This document shows, piece by piece, positions 55,202 through 63,405 of a DNA stretch of 64,000 nucleotides. Source of the DNA: Maritimibacter alkaliphilus HTCC2654. GTDB taxonomy: Bacteria; Pseudomonadota; Alphaproteobacteria; Rhodobacterales; Rhodobacteraceae. Positions within the stretch are counted from its first letter, which is position 1; every line of letters begins with the position of its first letter. Location: assembly GCF_000152805.1 (NCBI RefSeq), contig NZ_CH902578.1, forward strand, positions 2,379,074 through 2,443,073, given 5' to 3'. Made by a program: the position numbers and the translations under genes. A model generated the notes under the pieces. That model ran no database searches. It was not told the origin of the DNA and saw only the letters and a list, made by a program, of their open reading frames with translations.

Positions 55202-57076
55202 ATGAAGATGCGCGACTTCCTTGAACCGGAAGAGGCCGTGGGCACGCTGTGGCACGGCATGGTCACGCGGCCGGGTGCCGACGCGACCCATGCCGGGGCT
55301 GCGGTGACGCTGGACACGATGCAGGCCAGCATCGCCACGCTCTATCGCGCCTTGGGCGGCGGCGCGGGGGTCGAGATCGGCCCGGTCGCCGCCACGCCTT
55401 CGGCCCACCGGATCGCCGGGGCGCGCAGGCTGGGCGGCACGCGCCCCCGCGAACACGTTGCGGGTTTCGACGGCGACCGGCTTGGTCTGCCGCCCGTGAT
55501 GGATGTCTTTCCCGACGCGCGGCTCAATCGCGCGGCCTACCTCTGGCTCGCCGCCGTCGCCGCCTTTGTCGCCCTGCCGCGCCCCCATTATGACCCGCTC
55601 GCACGCGACCGGGCCGAGATCGCCGCGAATGCGCTGGCCGCCGACCGCGCCTATGCCGCCTGTCCGGGGCTGCGAAGCGCCTATGCCGAGATGTGCACCC
55701 ATATCCGGGTGACACGCAAAAGAAGCGGTCTGCCGTCCTGCGAAGCGGGCGTCGAGGCCATCATCACCGGACAACTCGCAGGCGGGCACGACAGCGATGA
55801 GTGTCTTTTCTGCGCCGCCCCGCGTGGGTATCGCCCTTATGCTCCGGTTCCGATCTGGCTGCGCCTGACGCACCGCGCACCGGGCAAGGGTGCCGCCGGG
55901 GACGAACCCGCCCCCGCCACGCCTGCGCCCGAGATGAAGGGGCGCAAGGCCGCCCAGCGCGAGGACCGCGATCAGGCCGACCGCCGCGACAGCTTCATCG
56001 TTCACCGTTTCGAGGCGATCCTGTCCTGGGCCGAAAGCCTGAACCTCAACCGGATGGTCGAGGATGACGACGATGAAAACGCGCAGAAAGCGGCGGACGA
56101 TCAGGACCAGATCACGTTGTCGCAGAACTCGAAACGCGCGGCGACCCGTCTGCGCCTCTCGCTCGACCTGTCGCCGCAGGATGCCGACCACGAACGGCTC
56201 GCCGGCACGTTCACATATCCCGAATGGAACCGCCGCACCGGCGATTACATGGCCGACCATACCCGCGTTCTGGACGCGCCCGGCGAACCTGCGACCGGCT
56301 ACGTGCCCGATCCGCGCCTCGTCGCGCGGGTCAAACGGCAGTTCGCGCCGCTCAACCCGCGCCGGGTGATCCTGCCGCGCCAGTTGGACGGCGATGACCT
56401 CGACCTCGACGCGGTGGTGTCGAGCCGTGCCGACATCGTCGCGGGGCATGAGGGCAGCGACCGCATCTGGCAGTCCGCCCGCCCGATGGCCCGTGATCTG
56501 TCGGTCGCGATCCTGATGGATTGCTCGCGCTCGACCGAGGCGCACATTGGCGACCGTTCGGTGATCGACGTCGGGCGCGAGGCCCTTGCGGCGCTGGCTG
56601 CGGGCATCGACACGGCGGGGGATCGGCTTGCGATCTGGGGCTTTTCCTCGCTGCGCCGCGACCGCGTGTTCCTGCACCGGGCCAAGGATTTCGACGAAGA
56701 CATGAGCGGCGAGGTGACCGCGCGCATCGGCGGGTTCCGACCGGGTCACTACACTCGGCTTGGGGCCGCGATCCGCCACGCCTCGGCGCAACTGGCCGAT
56801 GAAGGGGCTGCGCGGCGACTGCTGCTTGTCCTCACCGATGGCAAACCCAACGATCTCGACCACTACGAAGGTCAGCACGGGATCGAAGACAGCCGCATGG
56901 CGGTGCGCGAAGCCAGCGCATCGGGGCAGGCGGTGCATGGCGTCATCATAGACGCCGATGGGCAGGACTGGTTCGCGCGGATCTTCGGGCGTTCCGGTTT
57001 CACGCTTCTGCCGCACGCCGACCGTCTGCCGCGTGCGCTTCCAGACATTTACCAAACGCTCACGATGGAGACCTGA
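55202..57076 (+). CDS. norD: NorD, VWA domain protein for NO reductase maturation
   Basis: 624 residues. A variable, acidic middle part (DDDDENAQKAADDQDQ) separates the N-terminal domain from a C-terminal von Willebrand A domain. The MIDAS motif DCSRS in LSVAILMDCSRST is complete. It forms a complex with NorQ that activates the reductase. The large open frame on its complementary strand is a shadow. Confidence 0.96.
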   Translation: MKMRDFLEPEEAVGTLWHGMVTRPGADATHAGAAVTLDTMQASIATLYRALGGGAGVEIGPVAATPSAHRIAGARRLGGTRPREHVAGFDGDRLGLPPVMDVFPDARLNRAAYLWLAAVAAFVALPRPHYDPLARDRAEIAANALAADRAYAACPGLRSAYAEMCTHIRVTRKRSGLPSCEAGVEAIITGQLAGGHDSDECLFCAAPRGYRPYAPVPIWLRLTHRAPGKGAAGDEPAPATPAPEMKGRKAAQREDRDQADRRDSFIVHRFEAILSWAESLNLNRMVEDDDDENAQKAADDQDQITLSQNSKRAATRLRLSLDLSPQDADHERLAGTFTYPEWNRRTGDYMADHTRVLDAPGEPATGYVPDPRLVARVKRQFAPLNPRRVILPRQLDGDDLDLDAVVSSRADIVAGHEGSDRIWQSARPMARDLSVAILMDCSRSTEAHIGDRSVIDVGREALAALAAGIDTAGDRLAIWGFSSLRRDRVFLHRAKDFDEDMSGEVTARIGGFRPGHYTRLGAAIRHASAQLADEGAARRLLLVLTDGKPNDLDHYEGQHGIEDSRMAVREASASGQAVHGVIIDADGQDWFARIFGRSGFTLLPHADRLPRALPDIYQTLTMET

Positions 57077-57077
57077 C

Positions 57078-57254
57078 ATGAAACGCATCCTGTTCGCCGC
57101 CGCCGCGCTGCTTCCCGACCCCCTGCTTGCCGCCAGCTTCGAGCGCCCGGTTCCGCAGGCGCAGACGGATGTGGCCGAGTTCTGGTTCCTCGTGGCCTCG
57201 GTCGCGCTGATCGCCGCGCTCGTCGCGGTTCAGATGCTGGTGAGCCGCCGATGA
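57078..57254 (+). CDS. small membrane protein downstream of norD
   Basis: 58 residues: a signal-peptide-like start (MKRILFAAAALLPDPLLAA) and one further membrane helix (FWFLVASVALIAALVAVQML). It begins 1 bp after the norD stop. Position and size recall NorF of norCBQDEF operons or the small genes of the Rhodobacter norCBQD-nnrTU cluster, but the sequence alone does not prove either. The ATGA overlap with the next gene shows translational coupling. Confidence 0.7.
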   Translation: MKRILFAAAALLPDPLLAASFERPVPQAQTDVAEFWFLVASVALIAALVAVQMLVSRR

Positions 57255-57469
57255 AACGCCCCTCGCCCCGTCTGGTCGCTGCGATCTATCCCTTTGCGGC
57301 GGGCGCAGCGGCGGTGAACCTGTTTTTCCTGTCTCTTCTGGGAAGCTGGGTCGGTTTGCCCGTCTTGAGCCCATACTGGTCGGTGCTTGGCGGCGCAGCT
57401 CTGGGTCTGCCCGCAGCCCGCGCATTTGCACGCCACATCGAACGCCTGATAGATCAGGCGGAGAGATGA
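57251..57469 (+). CDS. small two-helix membrane protein (possible NnrT)
   Basis: 72 residues with two membrane helices (LVAAIYPFAAGAAAVNLFFL and VLGGAALGLPAARAF) and a basic tail. It overlaps the genes on both sides by 4 bp. In Rhodobacter sphaeroides, nnrT and nnrU follow norCBQD; by position this would be the nnrT counterpart. That name rests on order, not on a motif I can point to. Confidence 0.65.
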   Translation: MKRPSPRLVAAIYPFAAGAAAVNLFFLSLLGSWVGLPVLSPYWSVLGGAALGLPAARAFARHIERLIDQAER

Positions 57470-58158
57470 CCGGCTGGACCGAATACACCCTCGCCCTCGT
57501 GGCCTTTACTGCGAGCCATTTCGTCCCGCGCATCGGTGACCTGCGCGGCCGGCTGATCGGGCGGGTCGGGCGCCGGGCGTATTTTTCGGTCTATGGCTTG
57601 TTGTCCCTCGCCCTTCTGGTCTGGGTCATCGTGGCGGCCGGGCGCGCCCCGTTTGTAGAGGTCTGGCCGCAGGCGCCGTGGATGCGCTGGGCCCCCAACC
57701 TTTTGATGCCGCTTGCGGCGGTGTTGATCGTGAACGGCATCGGGATCGCGCAGCCCTTCACGCTGGGCGGCAGGCGACAGGCGGTCTTCGACCCTGCGGA
57801 CCCCGGTTTCGCCGCGATCTCGCGTCATCCGCTGTTTCTGGCGCTCGCGCTCTGGTCGCTTGCGCATCTGGTCCCCAACGGCGACCTCGCCCACGTCATC
57901 CTGTTCGGTCTTTTCGCAGCACTCGCGCTGGCCGCGATCCCGATTTTCGACGCCCGCGCACAGGCGCATTTTGGGCCGGACACCGCGCCCGCCTTTTTCC
58001 GGGCGACAGGCCTATTCTCACTCGCACCCCTCGCCAACCGTTCTTGGCGCAAAAGAAACGGCGGGCGCCTTGTGAAGCGCACCGCCATCGGGATCATCCT
58101 TTGGGCAGCCCTGCTGCTGGGCCATACCGCGGTGATCGGTGTCTCGCCCCTGCCGTAG
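57466..58158 (+). CDS. nnrU: NnrU family membrane protein
   Basis: 230 residues with about six membrane helices. TEYTLALVAFTASHFVPR, YGLLSLALLVWV and the HPLFLALALWSLAHL block identify NnrU, a relative of isoprenylcysteine methyltransferase-fold proteins needed for nitrite/NO reduction in Rhodobacter. The biochemical role is unknown. Start overlaps the previous stop by 4 bp; last gene of the nor operon, ending 3 bp from the nirV stop. Confidence 0.92.
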   Translation: MTGWTEYTLALVAFTASHFVPRIGDLRGRLIGRVGRRAYFSVYGLLSLALLVWVIVAAGRAPFVEVWPQAPWMRWAPNLLMPLAAVLIVNGIGIAQPFTLGGRRQAVFDPADPGFAAISRHPLFLALALWSLAHLVPNGDLAHVILFGLFAALALAAIPIFDARAQAHFGPDTAPAFFRATGLFSLAPLANRSWRKRNGGRLVKRTAIGIILWAALLLGHTAVIGVSPLP

Positions 58159-58161
58159 CCC

Positions 58162-58947
58162 TCAGCCGTCCTTCACCAACCGGAACCCAAGGTAATCGGG
58201 CGGCAAGCCGACCGCGCAGCCGCCGACCTGCGGATCGCGCACGAAGTCGATGATCGCCGCGCGGTGGCGACCCCCTGCGACCCGGACGGTGCAATAGGGC
58301 TCGCTCGCGACAACCTGCCCCTCGGCGTCCAAGGTTCCGTTTTCCATGCAACCGGACGTCCATTCCCAGACGTTGCCTGACAGATCGGCCACGCCCATCG
58401 AATTTTCCCCGAACCCGCCAGCGGGGCGCAACGCCGAACTCGCGGACCCCCGCAGCAGGATGCCGCGTTCGTATTGCGCCAGCATCCGTTGGCCGGGATC
58501 GAGGTAGTCCTCATCCTCCGGGGTCGCATCGCCGTAACGTTCGGCAGCGGCACGCTGCCACTCCGGCTCGGTCGGCAGTCGCCACGTCACGCCGGTTCGT
58601 TCGGACAGCCAGGCGGCATAAACCTCGGCGTCGTGGAAGTTCACGTGGGTCTGCGGCTGGTTGCTTTCGGTCACGACTTCGGCCGCGCAGACCCCGTCCG
58701 CGACACAGGCCGCAAAGTCGCTGCGCGTGACCTGATACTTCATGATCTCGAAAGCGCGCACCTGCGTCGGCACCGGGGCGGGCGTATGGGTCTTGCCCTG
58801 ATAGCTGAAGCTGCCGAAGGGGCGAAACGCAACCTCGCCCGACGGGACGGACACCGTTTCGGGGCTGTCCATCTTGGGCGTGTCGTCCCCGAAGAGGCCG
58901 AAAAGTCCGGCCAGAAGCAGCGCGGGCATGGTCATGAAGGGTGTCAT
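58162..58947 (-). CDS. nirV: NirV, formylglycine-generating-enzyme-like protein
   Basis: 261 residues with an N-terminal hydrophobic export signal. The SUMF1/FGE-type fold is visible in FEIMKYQVTRSDFAACV, WRLPTEPEWQRAAAERYGD and LSGNVWEWTSGCM. Members beside nirK are called NirV; their function is not known, though a role in nitrite reductase maturation is often proposed. It follows nirK on the same strand after 71 bp. Confidence 0.9.
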   Translation of the reverse strand: MTPFMTMPALLLAGLFGLFGDDTPKMDSPETVSVPSGEVAFRPFGSFSYQGKTHTPAPVPTQVRAFEIMKYQVTRSDFAACVADGVCAAEVVTESNQPQTHVNFHDAEVYAAWLSERTGVTWRLPTEPEWQRAAAERYGDATPEDEDYLDPGQRMLAQYERGILLRGSASSALRPAGGFGENSMGVADLSGNVWEWTSGCMENGTLDAEGQVVASEPYCTVRVAGGRHRAAIIDFVRDPQVGGCAVGLPPDYLGFRLVKDG

Positions 58948-59018
58948 CAGCTCTCTCCCATCGCAAAGGGGCGGCCACGTCTGCGGCCGCCCCCCATGTT
59001 TCGTGAGTGGTGAACGGG

Positions 59019-60137
59019 TCAGCCCACGATTTCGGTCGGGGCGACGACCTGTTCCATCAGGTCGTTGTTCCAGTCACCTTCGACCTTGAAGTGCGCCGTT
59101 GCGCCAAGGTTCACCGCCTCGATCAGGTTGTGGTTCACGTAGGCGTAGATGCCCGGTTGCAGGAACTCGTAGAGCGCAGCACCGGCGGACCCACCCCGGA
59201 TGAACCAGGTCTCGAGATCGCGGTCGGGCACGTTGTTGAACTTGCCCGCTTCCCACACGAGGTCACCGTGTCCACCGATCAGGTGCGGGCGCGTGTCGCG
59301 GTTGCCCTGACTGTGCACGATCAGCACGCGATCGCCCACTTTGGCCGTCATCGCATTCTCGCCAGTCAGTGCGCCCACGGCCCCATTGAACACCACGTGG
59401 CTCGGGATCAGGCCGTTCATCAGCTCTTCGGTCTCGGGATAGCTTTCCGCGACATCCTCGAACCGCTTGTAGTTCCCGTTCTCATCCTTCGGGATGTAGA
59501 AGTCGTTCTCACCGACATAGAAAACCTTGTCGTAGGTGACGGGATTGCCCTTGTGATCGGACAGGCCTTCGCGCGGCAGGATCATGATGGCACCGACCAT
59601 GCCGGACACGACGTGCCATGGGATCATGGGGCCGCCGGGGGCGCAGTGGTAGACGAAGGTCCCCGGACGGGTCGCCTTGAACCGAAGCACCGTGCGTTCG
59701 CCGGGGCTGACCAGCGTCAGAGCACCACCGCCCAGCGCGCCGGTCGCGGCGTGGAAGTCGATGTTGTGCTGCATCATGTTCTCGGCCGGGTTGATGAGCG
59801 TCAGTTCGACATAGTCGTCCTGGTGCACGACCATGAGCGGACCGGGGATCGACCCGTTGAAGGTCATGCCCTGAAGCCACGCGTCATCGGCGACCTGAAT
59901 TTCCTTTTCGATGATCGGCATCTCGAATTCGACGATGCGCGGTTCGCCGGGGGCGACCTGTTCGTGTTCGTGAACGAACGGCGGCGCGACCAGTTCGCGC
60001 TTGATGCGCTTCAGCTTCGACAGATCGACAGGAGCCGCAACCGGGGTCATGGCTTCTTCCGCTTTGGCGGCAGTGGCGATCAGGGGCGCGGCGGCAATAC
60101 CGGCGGCTCCGAACAGGGCGGCTCTACGAGTCAGCAT
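59019..60137 (-). CDS. nirK: copper-containing nitrite reductase
   Basis: 372 residues with a Tat-type signal ([18 protein letters not shown]). Type 1 copper: His124, Cys165, His175, Met180 ([17 protein letters not shown]). Type 2 copper: His129, His164 and His336 (YVNHN). Catalytic Asp127 and His285 ([10 protein letters not shown]) are present. It reduces nitrite to NO in the periplasm with electrons from pseudoazurin. The class I (alphaproteobacterial) pattern is clear. An NnrR/FNR-type box lies 66 bp upstream; nirV follows. Confidence 0.98.
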   Translation of the reverse strand: MLTRRAALFGAAGIAAAPLIATAAKAEEAMTPVAAPVDLSKLKRIKRELVAPPFVHEHEQVAPGEPRIVEFEMPIIEKEIQVADDAWLQGMTFNGSIPGPLMVVHQDDYVELTLINPAENMMQHNIDFHAATGALGGGALTLVSPGERTVLRFKATRPGTFVYHCAPGGPMIPWHVVSGMVGAIMILPREGLSDHKGNPVTYDKVFYVGENDFYIPKDENGNYKRFEDVAESYPETEELMNGLIPSHVVFNGAVGALTGENAMTAKVGDRVLIVHSQGNRDTRPHLIGGHGDLVWEAGKFNNVPDRDLETWFIRGGSAGAALYEFLQPGIYAYVNHNLIEAVNLGATAHFKVEGDWNNDLMEQVVAPTEIVG

Positions 60138-60202
60138 CTTTTAACTCCTTTGGTGTAAGTGCTGCTGTTGAGACCTTTGTAGCGACCGGCCGAAGTCGAA
60201 TA

Positions 60203-60216
60203 TTGATCAAGCGCAA
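60203..60216 (-). promoter_or_regulatory. NnrR/FNR-type box of nirK
   Basis: TTGATCAAGCGCAA fits TTG-N8-CAA. One half is the FNR form (TTGAT), the other the NnrR form (CGCAA), so either regulator could bind. Centre about 72 bp before the nirK start and only 4 bp past the nosX stop. Confidence 0.75.
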
Positions 60217-60219
60217 AGT

Positions 60220-61131
60220 TCAGAGCGTTTTCGCGTCGGCGAGCAGAATTTTTGCCCCAAAACTATCGAATGATTTCAGTAGTTTGTTTTCCATTACTAT
60301 CGAAGCCGTCGAAATCGCGTCCGCAATGGCGGCGCTGTCGTGAACGACCGAGACAAAGGAATCGCGCCCCCGGTCACGCCCGCTGGGGTCGAAGATATGG
60401 CCGATACCGCGCCACGGGTCGATCTGGGTGCCCATCCTGTGCGACGTGGCGACCGCTTGGTCGCGCAAGCGGATCTCGGTCCCCGGCAAGCGCACCGACC
60501 AGCCGGGGCCAGTCGGCCCCTGCCCCATCGCCATCACTTCGCCCGCGTTGACCATCACGTCCCGAAGTCCCTGTGCGCGCAGCAGCGCCGCGATCCTGTC
60601 CGAGGCATATCCCTGCGCGATCCCGTTCAGGGTCATCGCCATACCGGGGCGCAGGAACCGTACCGCTTGCGCGTCGAACGTCACGCGATCGAACCCGACC
60701 GCGTGTTGCACAGTCTCGATGTCGCCCGCCTGCGCCGCACGCCCTTCGGCGGCGGCCTTGGCGTAAAGCGCGAACATCGGCTGCACCGTCGGATCGAATG
60801 CTCCTTCCGTCGCGTGGTGGACCGAGCGTGCGATTGTCAGAAGTTCCAGAAACGCCGGGTCCGGCCGCACCAGTTCGCCGTCGCGGTTGAGCCGCACCAG
60901 TGCGCTGTCGGCCCGATACAGCGAGAACAAGCGGTCGATCCGGCCAAGCTCGGCTTCGATGGCCGCGAAGATCGGCCCCGGTGTCTCGATCCCGACCAGT
61001 CTCACCTCGGCCAGCGTGCCCAAAGCCGGGCCCTGCCAGCGGGCGACGGGCGCGGCGTCGGAACCCCGGCCCGCGACCACGGCCGCCCCGGTGATCGCGA
61101 GGAACCGTCGCCGGGAAAGCATGGCGCGCAT
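60220..61131 (-). CDS. nosX: NosX, ApbE-type FAD:protein FMN transferase
   Basis: 303 residues with a Tat signal (MLSRRRFLAITGAAV). ApbE features: LGTLAEVRLVG, EGAFDPTVQPMFALY, NGIAQGYASDRIA and the metal-binding DSAAIADAISTASIV. NosX attaches FMN covalently to NosR, which feeds electrons to N2O reductase. Start overlaps the nosL stop (TGATG). Last gene of the nos series; the nirK promoter follows directly. Confidence 0.93.
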   Translation of the reverse strand: MRAMLSRRRFLAITGAAVVAGRGSDAAPVARWQGPALGTLAEVRLVGIETPGPIFAAIEAELGRIDRLFSLYRADSALVRLNRDGELVRPDPAFLELLTIARSVHHATEGAFDPTVQPMFALYAKAAAEGRAAQAGDIETVQHAVGFDRVTFDAQAVRFLRPGMAMTLNGIAQGYASDRIAALLRAQGLRDVMVNAGEVMAMGQGPTGPGWSVRLPGTEIRLRDQAVATSHRMGTQIDPWRGIGHIFDPSGRDRGRDSFVSVVHDSAAIADAISTASIVMENKLLKSFDSFGAKILLADAKTL

Positions 61132-61676
61132 CAGTTCACGCCCCCATGCATGTCGCGACCGCCCATGTCGCCCGCTTCCATCACGGGCAGATCGGGGTGA
61201 ACATAATCAACGGGCACGGCTTCGAAGATGACGATCTGCCCGCCGTTTTCGCGTTGGAAGGCCTCGGCCCCGCCGCGCGAGCCGAACGGGATGACCTCCG
61301 GCACGCCCATGCCCCCGGGCCGGTCGCTTTCGATCACGAACATCGCGTCCTGCACGGTGATCCAGTTCCCAGTCCCCGGAATGGCCCAGCTTTCCGCACG
61401 CTCCATGTCGGACACGAAAATGGCGGTGATCTCGGCGTCACGCTCGGGATCATGGACATAGGCGACGGCGTCCGAGACCTGACTGAACCACAAAGGCGCC
61501 GAATAACCCTTGAGATGGATCTGCGCCTTGGGGCCTGCGTGGTCGGCAACGAACATCTGGCAGTAATGACCAAGGGCTTCGTCGGTCATCTCGACCGGCT
61601 CGGGCGCATTGGCGATGTCGTCCTTACATGCGGTGAGCGATGCGACGACGGTCAAGAGAATGAATGCGCGTTTCAT
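61131..61676 (-). CDS. nosL: NosL, copper lipoprotein of N2O reductase assembly
   Basis: 181 residues. Lipoprotein signal MKRAFILLTVVASLTAC, with the lipobox cysteine. GHYCQMFVADHAGPKAQIHL contains the CxM copper-binding motif (Cys-Gln-Met) of NosL, which delivers Cu(I) to the NosDFY/NosZ system. ATG overlaps the nosY stop by 4 bp. Confidence 0.95.
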   Translation of the reverse strand: MKRAFILLTVVASLTACKDDIANAPEPVEMTDEALGHYCQMFVADHAGPKAQIHLKGYSAPLWFSQVSDAVAYVHDPERDAEITAIFVSDMERAESWAIPGTGNWITVQDAMFVIESDRPGGMGVPEVIPFGSRGGAEAFQRENGGQIVIFEAVPVDYVHPDLPVMEAGDMGGRDMHGGVN

Positions 61677-62500
61677 GGGACGATCCTTTTCGTGCGATAG
61701 ATGCCGAGGGCCAGTGCCGCCATCAGCCAGAGAGCGATTGCGGCGAGGCCCGTTTCGGGCGGGAAGGGAAGTGTGCGGGCCAGCCCGTCGATCCCGGCGA
61801 CCGGGGCCGCGTCGAGAGCTGCGAGATTGTAGAGCCGGAAGGCATCGGCGGGGTTGGCCACGACCAGCCACGGAAAGACCCGCGTCGCGAACGCCCCATC
61901 GCCCGACGCCATGATCCCGCCCAGAAGCGCGAGATCGTAGAGCACGACAAGGATCAGCCATGTGCCGATCGCGGCGGCGGCGGCGCGCGCGGTGCGGGCC
62001 GCGAAGGCCGACAGCATCAGGCCCACCGCGACGAAGACCGCTCCGAGCCCCACCGCCGAGACGACGAGGCGCGCCCAAGCCGACAGACCTTCGGGCGAGG
62101 TGCCGAAGGCGGTGGCGAGTGCGGCGCCTGCCAGCATGAACGACAGGGACACGGCCACGGCGACCGCGACCACTTGGGCGAGCAGCTTTCCTGCGAACAC
62201 CTCCCACCGCCGGACGGGGGTGGCGAAGGTCAGGCCCAGCGCACCGCGCTCGATCTCGCCCGCGAAAGCATCGTAGGACATCAGAAGCGCGATCAGCGGG
62301 ATCAGGTAGACCGACAGGGTGGCAAGGCTGGCCGAGGTCAGCGTCAGCACGTCGGCCTTGAGCCCCGCGCCCTGCCCCGCGCCGAAGAACCCGAGCGCGA
62401 GGGCGAAGAGGGTCAGGATCAGGGTGGCCAGCAGAACCCAGTGATTGCGGCGGGCCAGCCGGAATTCCTGTGCAAAGATGGTGGCGATCCGGTGGGTCAT
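61673..62500 (-). CDS. nosY: NosY, ABC permease of N2O reductase maturation
   Basis: 275 residues with six membrane helices. FRLARRNHWVLLATLILTLFALALGFFG and LMSYDAFAGEIERG are characteristic of NosY. With NosF and NosD it forms the transporter complex needed to build the CuZ site of NosZ. Its start overlaps the nosF stop by 4 bp. Confidence 0.95.
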   Translation of the reverse strand: MTHRIATIFAQEFRLARRNHWVLLATLILTLFALALGFFGAGQGAGLKADVLTLTSASLATLSVYLIPLIALLMSYDAFAGEIERGALGLTFATPVRRWEVFAGKLLAQVVAVAVAVSLSFMLAGAALATAFGTSPEGLSAWARLVVSAVGLGAVFVAVGLMLSAFAARTARAAAAAIGTWLILVVLYDLALLGGIMASGDGAFATRVFPWLVVANPADAFRLYNLAALDAAPVAGIDGLARTLPFPPETGLAAIALWLMAALALGIYRTKRIVP

Positions 62501-63405
62501 TGCAGCGCCTCCGCGTCGAGGTTCGAGAAATGCAGGTACACGTCGCCCAGCGTGGGCGGCGACATCTGAAGGTCGGTGACCCGCCCCGCCTCGGCCCCGA
62601 GCCGGGCGACGAGGTCAAGCTTGGCGTCGGCGGTGCAATCGATGTCGAGCCGGCAGCCGTTGAACCGGCGCCCGCCGTATTCCGCCTGAAGCCCGTCCGC
62701 CGCCCCTTCGCGGGCGGTGACGCGCAGGCGGGTCGGAAGGTTCGCTTCGCGGGCCAGCGCGTCGAGCGTTCCGATGGCGCGCATCCGGCCCTGAGACAGG
62801 ATCGCTACCCGGTCCGTCCTGTGCTCGATCTCGTCCAGGCCGTGCGACGACAGAAGGACCGCCGATCCGCGCCCCGCCGCTTCGGCAATCACGCCGTAGA
62901 AATCGTGCCGCGACACGGGGTCGAGCCCGCTTGTCGGTTCGTCGAGCAGCAGAAGGCGCGGCGCGCCGATCAGGGCTTGGGCAAGGCCAAGCCGCTGGCG
63001 CATCCCCTTCGAATAGGTGCCCACCGCCCGGTCCGCCGCATCCGACAGGCCGACCCGTTCAAGTAGGTCCGCGATCTGGCGGCGCGGCTCGCCCCTGAGG
63101 CCGGTGAAATAGCGCAGCACTTCGCGGCCCGTCAGGCTGCGGGGAAAGGTCACGACCTCGGGCAGATAGTTGATCGCCCGCCGCGCGGCATCGGTTCCGG
63201 GCGCGTGGCCCGAAACGCGGATGGTTCCACCGGCGAGCGGCATGAAGCCGAGGATCGCCTTGAACAGCGTCGATTTGCCCGCGCCGTTGTGACCCAGCAG
63301 GGCGAGCCGTTCGCCGGGGGCCACCTCGAACGACGCGGCCTCAACCGCGCGGGTGCGGCCATAGGCGAGCGAAACGGAGGACAGGGAGAGCACGGGATCG
63401 GTCAT
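62497..63405 (-). CDS. nosF: NosF, ABC ATPase of N2O reductase maturation
   Basis: 302 residues from the ATG giving MTDPVLSLSSVSLAYG, with GAGGCGTCC upstream. Walker A GHNGAGKS at 38-45, signature YSKGMRQRLG and Walker B LLLLDEPTSGLD are intact. The C-terminal 90 residues are the NosF-specific regulatory part. Overlaps nosD by 4 bp. Confidence 0.96.
   Translation of the reverse strand: MTDPVLSLSSVSLAYGRTRAVEAASFEVAPGERLALLGHNGAGKSTLFKAILGFMPLAGGTIRVSGHAPGTDAARRAINYLPEVVTFPRSLTGREVLRYFTGLRGEPRRQIADLLERVGLSDAADRAVGTYSKGMRQRLGLAQALIGAPRLLLLDEPTSGLDPVSRHDFYGVIAEAAGRGSAVLLSSHGLDEIEHRTDRVAILSQGRMRAIGTLDALAREANLPTRLRVTAREGAADGLQAEYGGRRFNGCRLDIDCTADAKLDLVARLGAEAGRVTDLQMSPPTLGDVYLHFSNLDAEALQ

Noticed and set aside
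55175-57088. 637-residue minus-strand open frame
   Set aside because: Exactly antisense to norD, which has a VWA domain and operon context.
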